Shown: piece by piece, positions 33,089 to 45,340 of the stretch | Layout of the letters: the number at the start of each line of letters is the position of its first letter | Numbering within the stretch: the stretch's first letter is position 1 | Assembly: GCF_010365785.1 (NCBI RefSeq) | Contig: NZ_CP048387.1 | Location: forward strand, 124,001-188,000 | Direction of reading: 5' to 3' | DNA length: 64,000 nt | From: Spiroplasma sp. TIUS-1 | GTDB lineage: Bacteria > Bacillota_I > Bacilli_A > Mycoplasmatales > Mycoplasmataceae | Made by a program: the position numbers and the translations under genes | The notes under the pieces: generated by a model | What the model was told of the DNA's origin: nothing | The model's database searches: none | What the model saw: only the letters and a program-made list of their open reading frames with translations

Positions 33089-33829
33089 ATGAGAAAACAA
33101 GTAATAATTGGAAACTGAAAAATGTTTAAAACAAATTCAGAAGCTAAAAAATTTATGAAATTGGCAGAAAAAGGTTTCAAAACAAAACCAGACTTAATTG
33201 CAGGAGTTGCAGTATCTGCAACATTATTAGACACAGTTAAAACAAATTCAAAAAAATTGGTCGTTTCAGCACAAAACGTTCACTTTGAACAATCAGGTGC
33301 ATATACAGGTGAAATATCAATACCAATGTTAAAAGATATTAATATTAACTATTCATTAGTGGGACACTCAGAGAGAAGAGAATACTTTAATGATACAGAT
33401 GAAGTAATTAACAAAAAAGTTAAAGCTTTATTGGCTGCAAATATGACACCAGTTTTATGTTGTGGTGAATCTTTAGAAACATTTGAAAAAGGAAAAACAA
33501 TTGAATTTGTTAAAGCACAATTAGTTGCTGACTTTGCAGGAGTTTCAAAAGAAGACGCAGTTAAAGTAATTGTTGCTTATGAACCAATTTGAGCAATTGG
33601 TACAGGTAAAGTAGCAACTCCAGAAATTGCACAGAATGTATGTAAAGGTGTTCGTGATATTATTGCTGATTTATATGATCAAGCTACTGCAGACCAAGTT
33701 GTTATTCAATATGGTGGATCAGTAAAACCTGATAATGTAAAACAAATTTTAAGTCAACCAGACATTGATGGAGCATTGGTTGGTGGAGCTTCATTAGAAG
33801 TTGATTCATTCTTAGCTTTATTGGTTTAA
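33089..33829 (+). CDS. tpiA: Triosephosphate isomerase
   Basis: 246 residues, standard length. IGNWKMFKTN (Asn and Lys of the active site), VGHSERR (His), AYEPIWAIGTG (catalytic Glu) and the phosphate-binding YGGSVKP are all present. The Trp codons of NWK and EPIW are TGA, direct evidence for table 4. It interconverts dihydroxyacetone phosphate and glyceraldehyde 3-phosphate, linking glycerol and fructose use to lower glycolysis. RBS AAGGAG. One base separates it from the next ATG. Confidence 0.97.
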
Positions 33830-33830
33830 A

Positions 33831-34649
33831 ATGTCAAAAGTCAAATTGCTAATTCTAGATTTAGATGGCACATGTCACAAAATGGGTGGTGGTCCGCATC
33901 CTAATAATTTTGAGGCGATTAAAAAAGCACATGACGAATATGGAATAAATGTTGTTTTTGCAACAGGTAGAGCAAACCATTCTAAGTACAATGAATTTAT
34001 CAAACTGGGGGATATTTCAAAAGGTAATTATTTTTTAGCAGCATTTAATGGTGCATACATTGAAAATATGTCTAATAAAACATTACTAGAAGAAAATCCT
34101 ATTCCTAGCAATTTAACAAAATGACTATGAAATTATATAAATAAAGAAGATCGTTTTTCTGCAGTGAGCTATATTCATAATTCACGTGATGTTATAAGCA
34201 GTAAAGATAATTTATTGGTCCAAAGAGTTTTACACTTTAATAATCCAGATTTTGAAGTGCATTCACCTTATGAGAAAGAAGAGTTTCCTGAAACATATAA
34301 ATTTGTTGTCAAGCATTTCACACAAGTAGACAAAGAGATACTTGAAGAAAAAGGTTTTCATGTTCAATGAGAACCTTCAAGTGATACTGCTGAAATAAAC
34401 TTCCAAGATATTAATAAAGGTTATGTAGTTGATTACTTTTGTAAAAAATTAGACATTAATCATAGTGAAGTATTGGCAATGGGCGATGGTTCAAATGACG
34501 TTGAATCTCTAAAAAAAGCAGGATATGGTATATGTCCTGTAAATAGTGGACCAGCGGCAAAAAGTGCGGCAAATAGAATATCAAATTATACAGATGCTGA
34601 AAGCTGTGTCGCAAGAACAATTGAAGAATTGGTTTTTAACAAAAATTAA
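33831..34649 (+). CDS. HAD phosphatase, first of tandem pair
   Basis: 272 residues, Cof-type. Motif I LDLDGTCHK gives the nucleophile Asp and the acid/base Asp. VVFATGR is motif II, and GDGSNDVESL holds the Mg-binding Asp pair. It hydrolyses a small phosphorylated metabolite; substrate unknown. It shares most of its sequence with the next gene (EAIKKAHDEYG, GFHVQWEP, INHSEVLAMGDG, NSGPAAK). It starts one base after tpiA and so belongs to the glycolytic operon. Confidence 0.88.
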
Positions 34650-34663
34650 CAACTAGGAGATTT

Positions 34664-35476
34664 ATGTCAAAAATAAAATTAATAGTAATCGACTTAGATG
34701 GGACTTGTCACATTAAATTTGCAGGACCACATCCAGGAAACTTTGAAGCAATTAAAAAAGCACATGATGAATATGGTGTAAAAGTAGTATTTGCCACAGG
34801 TAGAACATACTACACACACTTCAATGAATTTAATAAGTTAGGTAATTTGAAAGATGGTGACTATTATGTTGCATCTTTTAATGGAGCTAATATTAGAAAT
34901 TTAGCAACAAATACAGAAATTAAAAAAAGTGTTATTTCAAATGAAATGACAAAATGATTATGAAATTATGTTGATACAGAAAATCGTTTTTCTGTTATGA
35001 GTTACTCAGCAGATAACTTTGATGTTATTTACAGTGCCGATAAAGCATTAATAGAAGTTGAAAAAGTATTCTGTCATCCAGATGCAAAATATTTACTGTC
35101 AACAGAATTAAAGGAATTCCCAAATTCATATAAATTTTTGTTTTTTGGATTTACAAAAGAAGATAAAAAGATATTAGAAGATAAAGGATTCCATGTTCAA
35201 TGAGAACCCGGAGGTGTTGCTGAAATTAATGCAAAAGACATCAATAAAGGGTTTGTAGTGGACTACTTCTGCGGTATGTTAAAAATTAATCACAGTGAAG
35301 TATTGGCAATGGGAGATGGAGCAAATGATGTTGCTTCATTAAATGTTGCTGGTTATTCAGTTTGTCCTGCTAACTCAGGGCCTGCTGCAAAAGCTGCTGC
35401 AAAAACAGTTTCTAAATACACTGACGCAGAAGGTTGTGTGGCAAAAACTATTGAAGAATTAATCTTTAATAAATAA
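34664..35476 (+). CDS. HAD phosphatase, second of tandem pair
   Basis: 270 residues. IDLDGTCHI, VVFATGR and GDGANDVASL carry the HAD catalytic residues; all are intact. It is a close paralogue of the preceding gene, aligned end to end without large gaps, so it arose by tandem duplication. The cap domain (residues ~85-190) is the part that differs most, which would change the substrate. RBS AGGAG precedes the ATG. Sandwiched between tpiA and gpmI, it may remove a toxic glycolytic by-product or regulate a phosphorylated intermediate; this is inference. Confidence 0.88.
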
Positions 35477-35495
35477 TAAAATTAGGAGATATATT

Positions 35496-37079
35496 ATGTC
35501 AAAAAAACAAGTAATTTTAACTATCTTAGATGGTTGAGGATTAAGCGAAAATAACAAAGGTAATGCAGTAACACAAGCTGGTATGCCTTTTGTTGATAAA
35601 TTAAAAAAAGAATATCCATGAGTTCCTGCGCACGCTGCTGGAAGATGAGTGGGATTACCAGTTGGGCAAATGGGTAACTCAGAAGTGGGTCATATTCATT
35701 TGGGAGCAGGTAGAATTAAATTTGAATCACTATCTTTAATTAATAACGAAATTGAAAATAATACATTCAAAGATAATGCTGCATTAAATGAATCATTTGA
35801 TTTAGTTATGAAAAATAATTCAGCTCTACATATTATGGGATTATTCTCAGATGGTGGAGTTCATGCTCATATGAATCACATTTTTGAAACAATCAAGGCT
35901 GCCGCAAATAAAGGTGTTAAGGAAATTTATGTACATTTATTTACAGATGGAAGAGACACAAAACCAAAAGTTGCTTTAAATTATTTAAAGGACTTAGAAG
36001 AATTATTTGTTAAATTAGGTGTTGGTAAAGTGGGATCTATTTCAGGACGTTTCTATGCAATGGATAGAGATAAAAGATTTGAAAGAACTGCTGCTGCATA
36101 CAATGCTTTAACTCAAAGAACTATTAAAGAAAGTTTCACAAATTCAGCCGATTACATTCAGTCACAATATGATGCTGGAAAAGATGATGAAGGGATCATT
36201 CCTGCATATAACAAAGCAGCATCAAATGGTTATATTAAAGAAGGTGACGCAGTAATATTTGCAAACTTTAGACCAGATCGTGCAATCCAAATGGCATCTA
36301 TTGTTACAAATAAAGATTTCATTGGATGAAAAGATCCTGCATTTAAAGATGAAAAATTCTTAGGTGATAAGATCCACTTTGTGTCAATGATGAAATACTC
36401 AGACTCAGTAACCTCAAAACATGTAGCATTCTTACCAATTGAAGTTATTAACGGATTAGGTGAATGATTGAGTTCTAAAGGAATGAGTCAATTAAGAATT
36501 GCTGAAACTGAAAAAATTGCACACGTAACATTTTTCTTTGATGGTGGAAAAGATTACTTTAAAAATGGTTTAGCTAAACCAAATGAAATTACTTTACCCC
36601 ACGCAGGATTAGATTTAATTATGTCTCCAAAAGTTGCCACTTATGATTTAAAACCAGAAATGTCTGCTGTTGAAATTACAGATAAATTAATTGAAGAAAT
36701 CGAAAGTCAAAAATATGACTTAATTGTCTTAAACTATGCAAACTGTGATATGGTTGGACACACTGGTGATTTAGCTGCGACTAAGAAGGCAGTATCAACT
36801 TTAGATAAACAATTAGAGCGCGTTTATAATGCAGCTCAAGCAAACAATGGAACAATGTTAATTACAGCAGACCATGGTAATGCTGAAATTATGATTGATG
36901 CTGAAGGTGGGCCTAATAAGAAACATACTTCTCAACAAGTACCAATTATAATTACTGATAAAAATATAAAACTAAGAGAAAAAGATGCAGCTATTGCAGA
37001 TGTTGCTCCAACAATCTTAGACATACTAGGTGTGGAAATTCCAGAGGAAATGACACAACCATCATTAATTGTAAAATAG
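35496..37079 (+). CDS. gpmI: 2,3-bisphosphoglycerate-independent phosphoglycerate mutase
   Basis: 527 residues, full length. LTILDGWG (metal-binding Asp), QMGNSEVGH (the Ser that is phosphorylated), HLFTDGRDT, GRFYAMDRD, ANFRPDRA and the alkaline-phosphatase-like ITADHGNAE (Asp and His for Mn) are present. It converts 3-phosphoglycerate to 2-phosphoglycerate in glycolysis. The Trp of DGWG is TGA. RBS AGGAG. It ends the tpiA-HAD-HAD-gpmI unit. Confidence 0.97.
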
Positions 37080-37102
37080 AAGGTCACTTCTATTTTTATT
37101 TT
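37075..37102 (+). terminator. Terminator overlapping the gpmI stop
   Basis: Perfect 8-bp stem aatagaag/cttctatt, loop gtca, then T-rich. The TAG stop is inside the 5' arm. Confidence 0.8.
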
Positions 37103-37112
37103 CAAGGAGCTT

Positions 37113-37568
37113 ATGAGTAATTCAATAAAAGAAATAAAAGATAAAAAAGAAATATCTGTTGATGATAATGTGCAATACCGAGTTATTGCCGATATTGTTA
37201 GCGCTCTATTTTCAGATGAAAATGGTATATCAAAATTAACAGGAACTTATAAAATTGATTCTGAATATAAAATTTGATTTGTCAATTTGAGTAATAAACA
37301 AAAGAAAGAAAAGGACATAAAATCAGGGTATTCAATTTACTTAGAAGAAAACGATGATAACATTTATCATTACAACACAACTCAAAATATTAAAAAGACT
37401 ACTGATAAATATATTGAAGAAAACATTAAACTTGTTGTGTTTGTGAATTATCAAGATAAACTACATGAACCAGGATACCACTTCTTTGGTATATATAAAT
37501 TTAATGAAATTTTAGATAATAAAATAGTAATTTATAAACGTGAAAGTAAAACTTATAAATTAAATTAA
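37113..37568 (+). CDS. Hypothetical protein, 151 residues
   Basis: Not recognised. Soluble and charged, beginning MSNSIKEIKDKKEISVDDNV. Residues ~55-150 alternate hydrophobic and polar residues (YKIWFVNLSN, GYSIYLEEND, LVVFVNYQDKL) and contain GYHFFGIYKF and a closing IVIYKRESKTYKL, reminiscent of small beta-barrel modules near restriction enzymes, but this is only an impression. RBS AAGGAG. It lies behind the gpmI terminator and 8 bases before the next gene. Confidence 0.7.
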
Positions 37569-37576
37569 GGGTTAAA

Positions 37577-38326
37577 GTGGATAAACAGATTACATATAAA
37601 AAATATAGAAAAGAAAGTATTTTAGATAGCATATATGAATTAATGCTTCATATCGGATTACCAATAACTGTTGAAATTATAATTAATGAACTTTGACTAC
37701 ACGATGCCGGATTGTCTAATTGATCCAATTTAGCCATTATACTTAGTTCAGTTATGATTACTTTACTAATTTCAGTTTGTGTTATTACTCCTTTTATTGC
37801 ATATATAAAAAATAGACATATTACTAAATTAAAAAAATGATTGGAAAATAATCAATTAGTTTGATTAAGAAGTGATTGTATTGATGATAATGATTTCAAT
37901 AGAAAAATGAAATTAATTTCAAAAGAAAATTATGATTATGTAATTGCAAATAAAGGTCAATTTAAAGATGTTCATTATTATTCAGATGTATTTGAGCTTG
38001 AGCAAAATTTTTTTACAAGACAGGTTACTGGTATCAAAAACGAACATGATATGGCTGTAGGAAAAATGATTAGTCATAACTTCATGATTAGCAAAAAACA
38101 TCATTTATTAAAATTGGATTTAAATTATATTCAAGAGATCACAATGGAATCTAAATTAGAGAACCCAAAGTTAAGAAATTTTGAAGGAAGAATGAAAATT
38201 ATTTTTGATTATAAAAAAAATAAATTATATCTATGTTATTTCATGAATGAAGTAACCGACGCTTGGGAATCAGGAATGTATGGTGCTGTTTATGGAGAAA
38301 AAAAACAAAAAGAAAACACTATTTAA
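37577..38326 (+). CDS. Hypothetical membrane-anchored protein (GTG start)
   Basis: 249 residues from GTG 37577, with AAGGGT just upstream; no in-frame ATG precedes the membrane region. Two membrane segments (around residues 20-38 and 48-72, LAIILSSVMITLLISVCVIT) are followed by a ~175-residue cytoplasmic domain with no recognised motif. Eight bases separate it from the preceding hypothetical, so the two form a small operon. It ends at a strong terminator whose stem includes the last codons. Confidence 0.7.
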
Positions 38327-38343
38327 AATAGTGTTTTTTTATT
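38313..38343 (+). terminator. Terminator overlapping the 37577 gene stop
   Basis: Complementary arms around aaaacacta/tagtgtttt, with the stop codon near the loop, followed by seven T's. Confidence 0.85.
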
Positions 38344-38388
38344 AAAAAAAATCTATTTATTTTTTTAATAAACATTTTCAGAATTGTA

Positions 38389-38428
38389 TTTTTTTTTTTT
38401 TTGTCATAATGATTAATAAGGATTTAAT
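38389..38428 (+). promoter_or_regulatory. Candidate phase-variable promoter with T14 tract
   Basis: A run of 14 T's (38389-38402) runs straight into TTGTCA (38401-38406, -35-like). TTTAAT (38423-38428, -10-like) follows after a 16-base spacer. The lipoprotein ATG is 38 bases further on. Tract-length changes would alter the sequence just upstream of -35. Confidence 0.45.
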
Positions 38429-38466
38429 TAAAAAAATAAAATTAATGAAATTTATAAGGTGTTAAT

Positions 38467-40794
38467 ATGAAAAAACTTCTATTATCTTTAACAACTTTAT
38501 TTTTAACTATTCAAACTCCAATTTTAATTGTTGCATGTACAAACAGTAACGATAAAAATACAGGACTTTCAAAAGAAAAATTTACAACAAAACAATTAGG
38601 AATGATAGAGGGGGCGCAATTTATGTCTCGTCTTATTTTATCTTCAAGACATGAAAATTTAAATTTTAATGTTAATGAAATATTATCAAGCATTTTAACT
38701 CCAATGAATAGTGCACAATTTTTACCAATGTTATATGACTACAAAGGAAAAGTTATAAATCCTGCAAATGATATAAGTAAGTATAAAAGTTATTTAGCCC
38801 CACATTTTAATTCATATGATAATGGAGATTATCGTGGAGTATATGCAAGTTACATAATGGGCATGATGGATGATGACTTTTATAATAATTTTATTGTTAA
38901 TGGTGCATTTGATGAAGCCTACAGTGAAGATGGGGCAAGCAATAAATTTAGAGAAAAAAATTCTGCTTTAGGTTTTTATAATGGTTTTGGAAAGAATACA
39001 AATTTACCACAAGGTGATGATTTAGATTCTTTCTATAGGAGACAACTTTCTTGAGGAATTCAAGATAATGGTGCACTTACAAATTATCTTTTAGACAATG
39101 GTTATGATGGTGATTACTCTGGGTTAGTTGCTGGGTCTTCAGGTCCAAAAACAAAGGCAGAGAAATCTGTTGGAACTAACGCTGGAGGTTATCTTTATTA
39201 TAATTCAGTAACTAGTAATGGTTTAAAATCTGCAACTGCATTTCCTGGTATTCTAAAGTCTCCGGAAGGTAATAATAAAATAAAGTCTAATAATTTAAAA
39301 GTGGAAAAATCAAAGTCAACTGAACCAAATAAGTTAATGGATATCACAAATAGTAAAAATGGAGAAGAAATTTTACAGTTTGGATCTACTGGAAAATTAT
39401 TATCATTTACTGCAGGAGAAGCAAATGTGAGTTCACACATTGCACAAGTTTCTACACTTTTTGAAAATATTAACTCAACTAAAATGGGTATAAATAATAT
39501 GATGTCTTTTATAGATATTATTTTGCCAGTATTTAATATATCAAATGATTTTTTAGGATCATTGTCTGATGATAGAGCAATTGGATCTAAAATTATTTTT
39601 GAATTGTGAAACGGTGTTTCAAAGGTTGCTAAAAATGGGAAAAATTATGATTGGCTCCAAGCGGACAAAGAAATTGTAGCTGCAAATGGAGTTGAACCTT
39701 TTTATAGTGGCACACCTTATGTAAATTTAAAAAAGAACTTCAAAGTTGACCAAGCTCAATTAGTAGTAAATCTACTAGATAAAATTGTTTTCAATTATGA
39801 AGAGGGTCTTTTAGATAAAAAAGAGGTCTACGAAAAACTATTTAAAAATGGAAGTGATTTAGTATCTGGATATAAAATGTTCATAAATAGTTATATTAAA
39901 GATGATGTTTGAAGTGATGCTATGAATGTAGAAACTGGAATAGGTGGCATTGAATCAATAAAAGTTGTTTCTGGAATATTTAAAGTGTTAATAAAAGATT
40001 ATTCTGAAGATGGACTCGGTGTAATTGAAAAAGCAAAAGAAAAAGCTCTAGAAATTGAAAATTCAGATGGCAATAGTACTTTATCATTTATCACTATGAA
40101 AAATGCAGCTAGAGATTCATTCTTAAGTGATTTGGGGTTTGAAACAAGTTCAAACGCTTTAATAGAAGGTTCAATGCTGGACCAGTTTTATTCTGGTTAC
40201 AAAGAATATGGAAGAGAAGATAGTCCAATTAGAAAAATATTAAATACATTCAAAAATGCAGTAAGTAATACAGTTGAAGAAATGCACGAAAATGTATTTA
40301 AGTATATAACTGATGATGAATATTGAGATATTAATAATGTACAGATAAATACAAATAATGAAAAAGCATTAAATGGAGAAATGAAATTTACCCTTTCTTA
40401 CAATGGTAATGGTGATCCAACTTCAAATGCTGGTAAACAAACTCAAAAAGTAATTGTGCCAAAAGATTTTAACCCTTATCAAATTAAAGCCCCAGAAAAT
40501 AAAGACATTATCAATAAAAATAATAATTTTAATTTTGATAAAAAGTCTGGTCAAGTACTAGGTAAAGAACAATTAAAAATTAAGGATTCAGATTTAATCA
40601 AATATGATGGACTTGGAAATTATAATGGTTATTTGAAAGGCACAGAAGAAAATTATGGGGCGTATGTTCCTGTAAAACATTCATATGAAGTAATATGAAA
40701 AAATGTTTCAAGAAATCCAGACGAACAAATGTGAGTTATCACATCAATAAGAGCATTTAATGATGAAGGACAAGAGTTCTACAATATGTATTAA
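38467..40794 (+). CDS. Large surface lipoprotein
   Basis: 775 residues. The signal MKKLLLSLTTLFLTIQTP ends in the lipobox ILIVAC (Cys near 24), so the protein is lipid-anchored outside. No enzymatic motif is recognised. The body is Asn-, Ser- and Gly-rich with a charged linker near residues 265-300. It has no repeat array of the variable-antigen kind. RBS AAGG upstream. It is 18 bases upstream of a giant FtsX-type permease and is probably its partner, as in lipoprotein-dependent MacB/FtsX systems; that is inference from position. Confidence 0.8.
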
Positions 40795-40812
40795 AAATAA
40801 AGGAAAATAATT

Positions 40813-43800
40813 TTGCTAAAGCTTTTCAAAAATAATGTTAGACAAATATTTAAAGATTATATTCAATTTGGGATATATATTTTTTTAATGTGTCTAATTA
40901 TTGTTTTTACTTCAATGCTGGGAATGTCCTTATCAATATTGATTTCTCAAAATAATGAAATAACAAAAAAATCTTTTAAACATGATTTTTCATACAAAAT
41001 GACTACTTCTAACTATTCAGCAAATGATACACAAACACTTTCTCCATGATTTGCATTTAATATTGATACCACTGAATCTGATAAAAGTGGTAGAAAATAT
41101 AATTATATTTCTTTTCAAGATCCAAATAAAAATTCTGAAGAAAAATTAAATGAACATCAATCAGCATTACTTGGTTTTTCGGAAGGCGATTTTAAAGTAG
41201 CAACTAGTGAAAATGAAAGAAACACATATGAGTCAAACATAGTCTATCTAACTAAGAATAAAAAAATCATAAACTTTAATTTTGGAGATCTTGATTCTAT
41301 TATTGACGAGCCTAATCAAAGAGAAAAATCATTTGCAAAAAAAAGTGATGGAACACAAATTTATGAAAGTGATTATGTTTTTAATGCATCACAAGAAGAA
41401 ATAAATAAAGTTGTAAGAAGTGGAAAATTTGGTCTTTTATATAAATTTAACTTTAATTCAGAATACTTTAACAGATCATTAATAGGGCAACTATATTCAA
41501 AATTCAATCTTCGTTCAAATGAATACAATGTTGAACAGGAAAAAACTGCTAATTTAATTTATGAATATATGTTTTATCTAAACAATTCAAGTATTACCAA
41601 CGTTGTAAAAAATGATATTTTAAGACAAATTGATAAAGGTGTAAATAACATTGAAGAGTATTTGAATAATAAAACATATGGATTTATTGAAAATGGAAGA
41701 TATGTTTTAGGAAAATCTGAAGAGGGTGACTTTTCGGCAAGTGGTGAAAGTTATGAAATTAAATACAATGATATTGATAACTCTTTAGAAACACAAGGTA
41801 GCTATTTAGTAAAAGACTTTGAGTCAACTAATAACTTTACATCAGCCATAAACAACAAACCAATTTATAAGATTGGAGATAAAATATTAAAAAACGAAGG
41901 ATTTTATACAAGCTATTATTTGATGGTAGCTCAACTTACAGAATTTGATTTAGATATTACTCGACAAGTTGTTATGTGAAATGAATTGGGTGAAAAATTT
42001 AGAATAATTTCTGCATTTCAAAATGAACAAGGTAAACAATATGATGATTTAAATTTAACTCTTTTTGAAAAGCGAAATTTAAGTTCAAAAGAAGATAGTT
42101 TATTTGGATCTAGTACATTTGTTTCCTCTCAAAGTTATGGTCGAGCAAAAAGTTGAAAAGTTGGAGATGATATTTCAATAATTCCTGGACTTGGTGGTAT
42201 CAAATTTAGGTTAGATGGATATGGTGTTGATGCAAGGAATTTATATCCAACAATATATGAAGAAGACTTAATTCCTAATCAATTAAGTCAAGCAATTTTT
42301 TATATTAATTCATATGACTACAAAAACCTATTTAATAGAAATACAAAAATTTCAAAACCAGTTGTCAATAATAATAAATTTCAAGATGTTTCAAGAATAT
42401 TTTTAAGAAGTAAGAATCCTGTTAAACATAACATGTTAGAAAATATTGAAATGTATAAATTGTATATGGCCGACAAATCCTCTGCCTTGGGTGACATATC
42501 AGCTAAGTTATTAGAAACAAATAATAATGAAAATATAAAAGTATCAAATAATGTTATTGTTCAAGATTATGGTGAAACTAGTTTTATAAACAAAAGACAG
42601 ACATTATTAAAACAGGTAATTGACATCTATATATTTATTTCAATATTAGTAGGTGTAGTTATGATTGCGGTAATTGTTTTTGTTGTATATAACATTTTCA
42701 ATAAAATATTGAATTCTCAAAGAAAACAAATAGCAACACTAAAAGCATTGGGTTATAGAAAATCAAAATTAATATTTTCATTTGTTTCATTTATGGCTCT
42801 CCCAATTTTCATAATCGTACCAATTTGTTGAATTCTTGGTGTTTTTGCTCAGATACCAATATTAAATATTTTTTCGGTATATTTTAATATTGAAAATAGC
42901 ATTAACTATGATTGAGAATTATTTTTAGTTGAGTTTTTTGTGGTTTTGGGAATAATAATTGCATTAGTATGATTTATAGCTTATTCAACAATTAAAGAAA
43001 GCGCACTTTCTTTAATGGAACCAAAGTACTCAAAAAACTCAACAACTATATCATCTTTATTTGCAAAAATATTTAAACCAAAAACAACATCTTCAAAGTT
43101 ACGTGTTGCTTTGATTGGAACTTCAATTAGAGATATTTCATTATTCTTTATTACTATATTAATTTCAATAACAATATTAACTGCAGGATTAGTTGTACCA
43201 ACAACTTTAAATAACGTTAAAAACGAGTACTATAAACCTGTAAAAATGGAAAATAATTATTCTTATACAGGAACAATTGACAATGTTCCAATTACAAGAT
43301 ATTCATTCTTTGATAATAACCCAACATCTATTTATAATAACAACCCTTTTGCATATAAATTTAATAGTAATAATAGTAAATATGTTAATGAAGGACCAAA
43401 AAATATTTTTGAAGTAACTAATGAAGATGGTAGTTGAAAAGATGATTATAAAGACTTCTTTGATTCTGAACAATATTCATCAATTTTTGATAATGCATTT
43501 GCAAATTCACTTATGACATTTAAAGGAGCAAATATAAATATCAAGTTATTAGATAGAATGGCTAATATTGATAAACAAATAAATGGTTCAAGTAAACCCG
43601 TTACAAAGCAAATAGAAAACTTAGCATGTGTGGCATTGCCTTCATTGTTTGGACAATCACCAATTTCTGGAATCGGTTCAAATTATGAATCTACATATAG
43701 CTATTGTATAAAAGAAATGTCAAACAACATTTTACCGTCAACAATTAAAGAAGACTGAAACAATGACGAAGAAAGTTTCAAAAACTTTATGTTTAATTTT

Positions 43801-45273
43801 GGCTCAATCCCAATTGATAAAAAAGATGATTTATATACAGGTTTTGTTAGCACAATAGAAAACAAATCAACAAGCAGAGTTTTCAAGGATGTTAATGTTG
43901 TGGGTGTAGCAAATGATCAACGTTCAATTGACTTGAAACATTCAAACTTAATTTCAAAACCCACAGGTGATGGTGAGAAAATAAACGTTTTAGTAAGTGA
44001 TCAAATTTTTAAACGAGGATTTGATATTGGTTCTGAAATTGAAATGAAATTTAATAGAAAATTCTTAGATTTAAATACAATTGATAATTCTGAAGATAAA
44101 TTTAGAATATATTATGAAGGGGAATCTACTGATATAAATTCAAAAGAATTTGATTTATCGAAATTGACATATAGTGAAGATATTGCAAAAGCAGATAAAT
44201 CATATAAATTGATGCAAAATATTAAATTAAAGATTGACAAAACTATAATTGAAAATGACAAAGAGTTAAAAAAATCTTTTGATAAAACTAAAGAAGATTA
44301 TGAAAAATATGTTAATTCATTAAATGAAAAACCAGTTAAAGTTTATATGGACAATATAATAAAAGAAGATGATAAAAGTATTATCATCAGTCCTTATGAT
44401 ATTAGACTAGCAAATGAATCTGGAGAATTAGTAGACCTAGATTCTGCTCAACTAATTGATTTAATGTCAAAAGGTGGAACAAATAATTTATTAAATCTTA
44501 GTTTAGCTAATAAGTTGTTTACAGTAAAAACTGATTATGAAAAAATCTCAGAACTGACATTGGTTGTGGCAGGTGCCGAAAGGATTTATGATAGACAGCG
44601 TATTTTAATGAATCAAGTTGATGCAAATAAAATTCTCGGTCTAAGAAATCCATCAGATTCAGTAGAATTATTTGATGGACGTGAAATAAATATTTGATCT
44701 AATTCAAAAATGAGTAGAGAGAATAACATAAACGACCAAATTAAAAGAATGATGATGACAACAGAATTAGGAAATAATGCTACATCAAATTTAGATGATT
44801 CACTAATCGAATCAGTCGGTAAAGTTGATTATGTTTCAAAAGAAAAAGAAGCATTTATTAACATGATTGTAAGTAGTTATTCTATTTCAATTATTTTTGT
44901 AGTTATATTCTTGATTGTTGCAATAATAACTCTTTACAATATTACTGATATATTTGTTGGTAAGTTTAAAATATTTATTGGGTTCATGAGACTTCAAGGT
45001 TATAGAAAAGGTGAGATTAATGCAATCATTATGTCAATATTCTTGCCCGTTGCAATATTGGGTATAATTATACCTCTAGTGGCATACAGCATAATACTAG
45101 GAGTAACCTTACCAAACGCCTTATTAGCGGCTGAAGTGAGTGTTCCATTCATAATTTCATGATGAATTATACCGATTGTATTTATTGTAGGAATAATAAT
45201 ATATTTAATAACTTATTTTGCAATATTTGAATCAATGAAAAGGGTTTCTTTATCAAAAATAATGGGAGATTAA
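40813..45273 (+). CDS. Giant two-module FtsX-type ABC permease (TTG start)
   Basis: 1486 residues, starting at TTG 40813 behind AAGGAAAA. It contains two FtsX modules in tandem. In module 1 there is a membrane segment near residues 17-42, an extracellular domain of ~560 residues, then a segment at ~606-628 followed by the FtsX loop ATLKALGYRK (641-650) and two more segments. In module 2 there is a segment at ~775-797, a second ~550-residue extracellular domain, a segment at ~1352-1376, the loop FMRLQGYRKGEI (1391-1402) and two more. FtsX-type permeases do not usually transport across the membrane but couple ATP hydrolysis to extracellular work. The ATPase partner is not certain; the next gene encodes one. 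Confidence 0.85.
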
Positions 45274-45301
45274 AAAATAATTTGAAAAAATTATTTTTTT
45301 T
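45272..45301 (+). terminator. AT-rich terminator after the first FtsX gene
   Basis: A 12-bp A/T stem (45272-45283 with 45288-45299), loop gaaa, T-rich end. It overlaps the stop codon and may allow read-through into the ABC fusion. Confidence 0.65.
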
Positions 45302-45340
45302 ATTGTTAAGATTAAGGGAATAACAAATTTTGGAGGCAAA

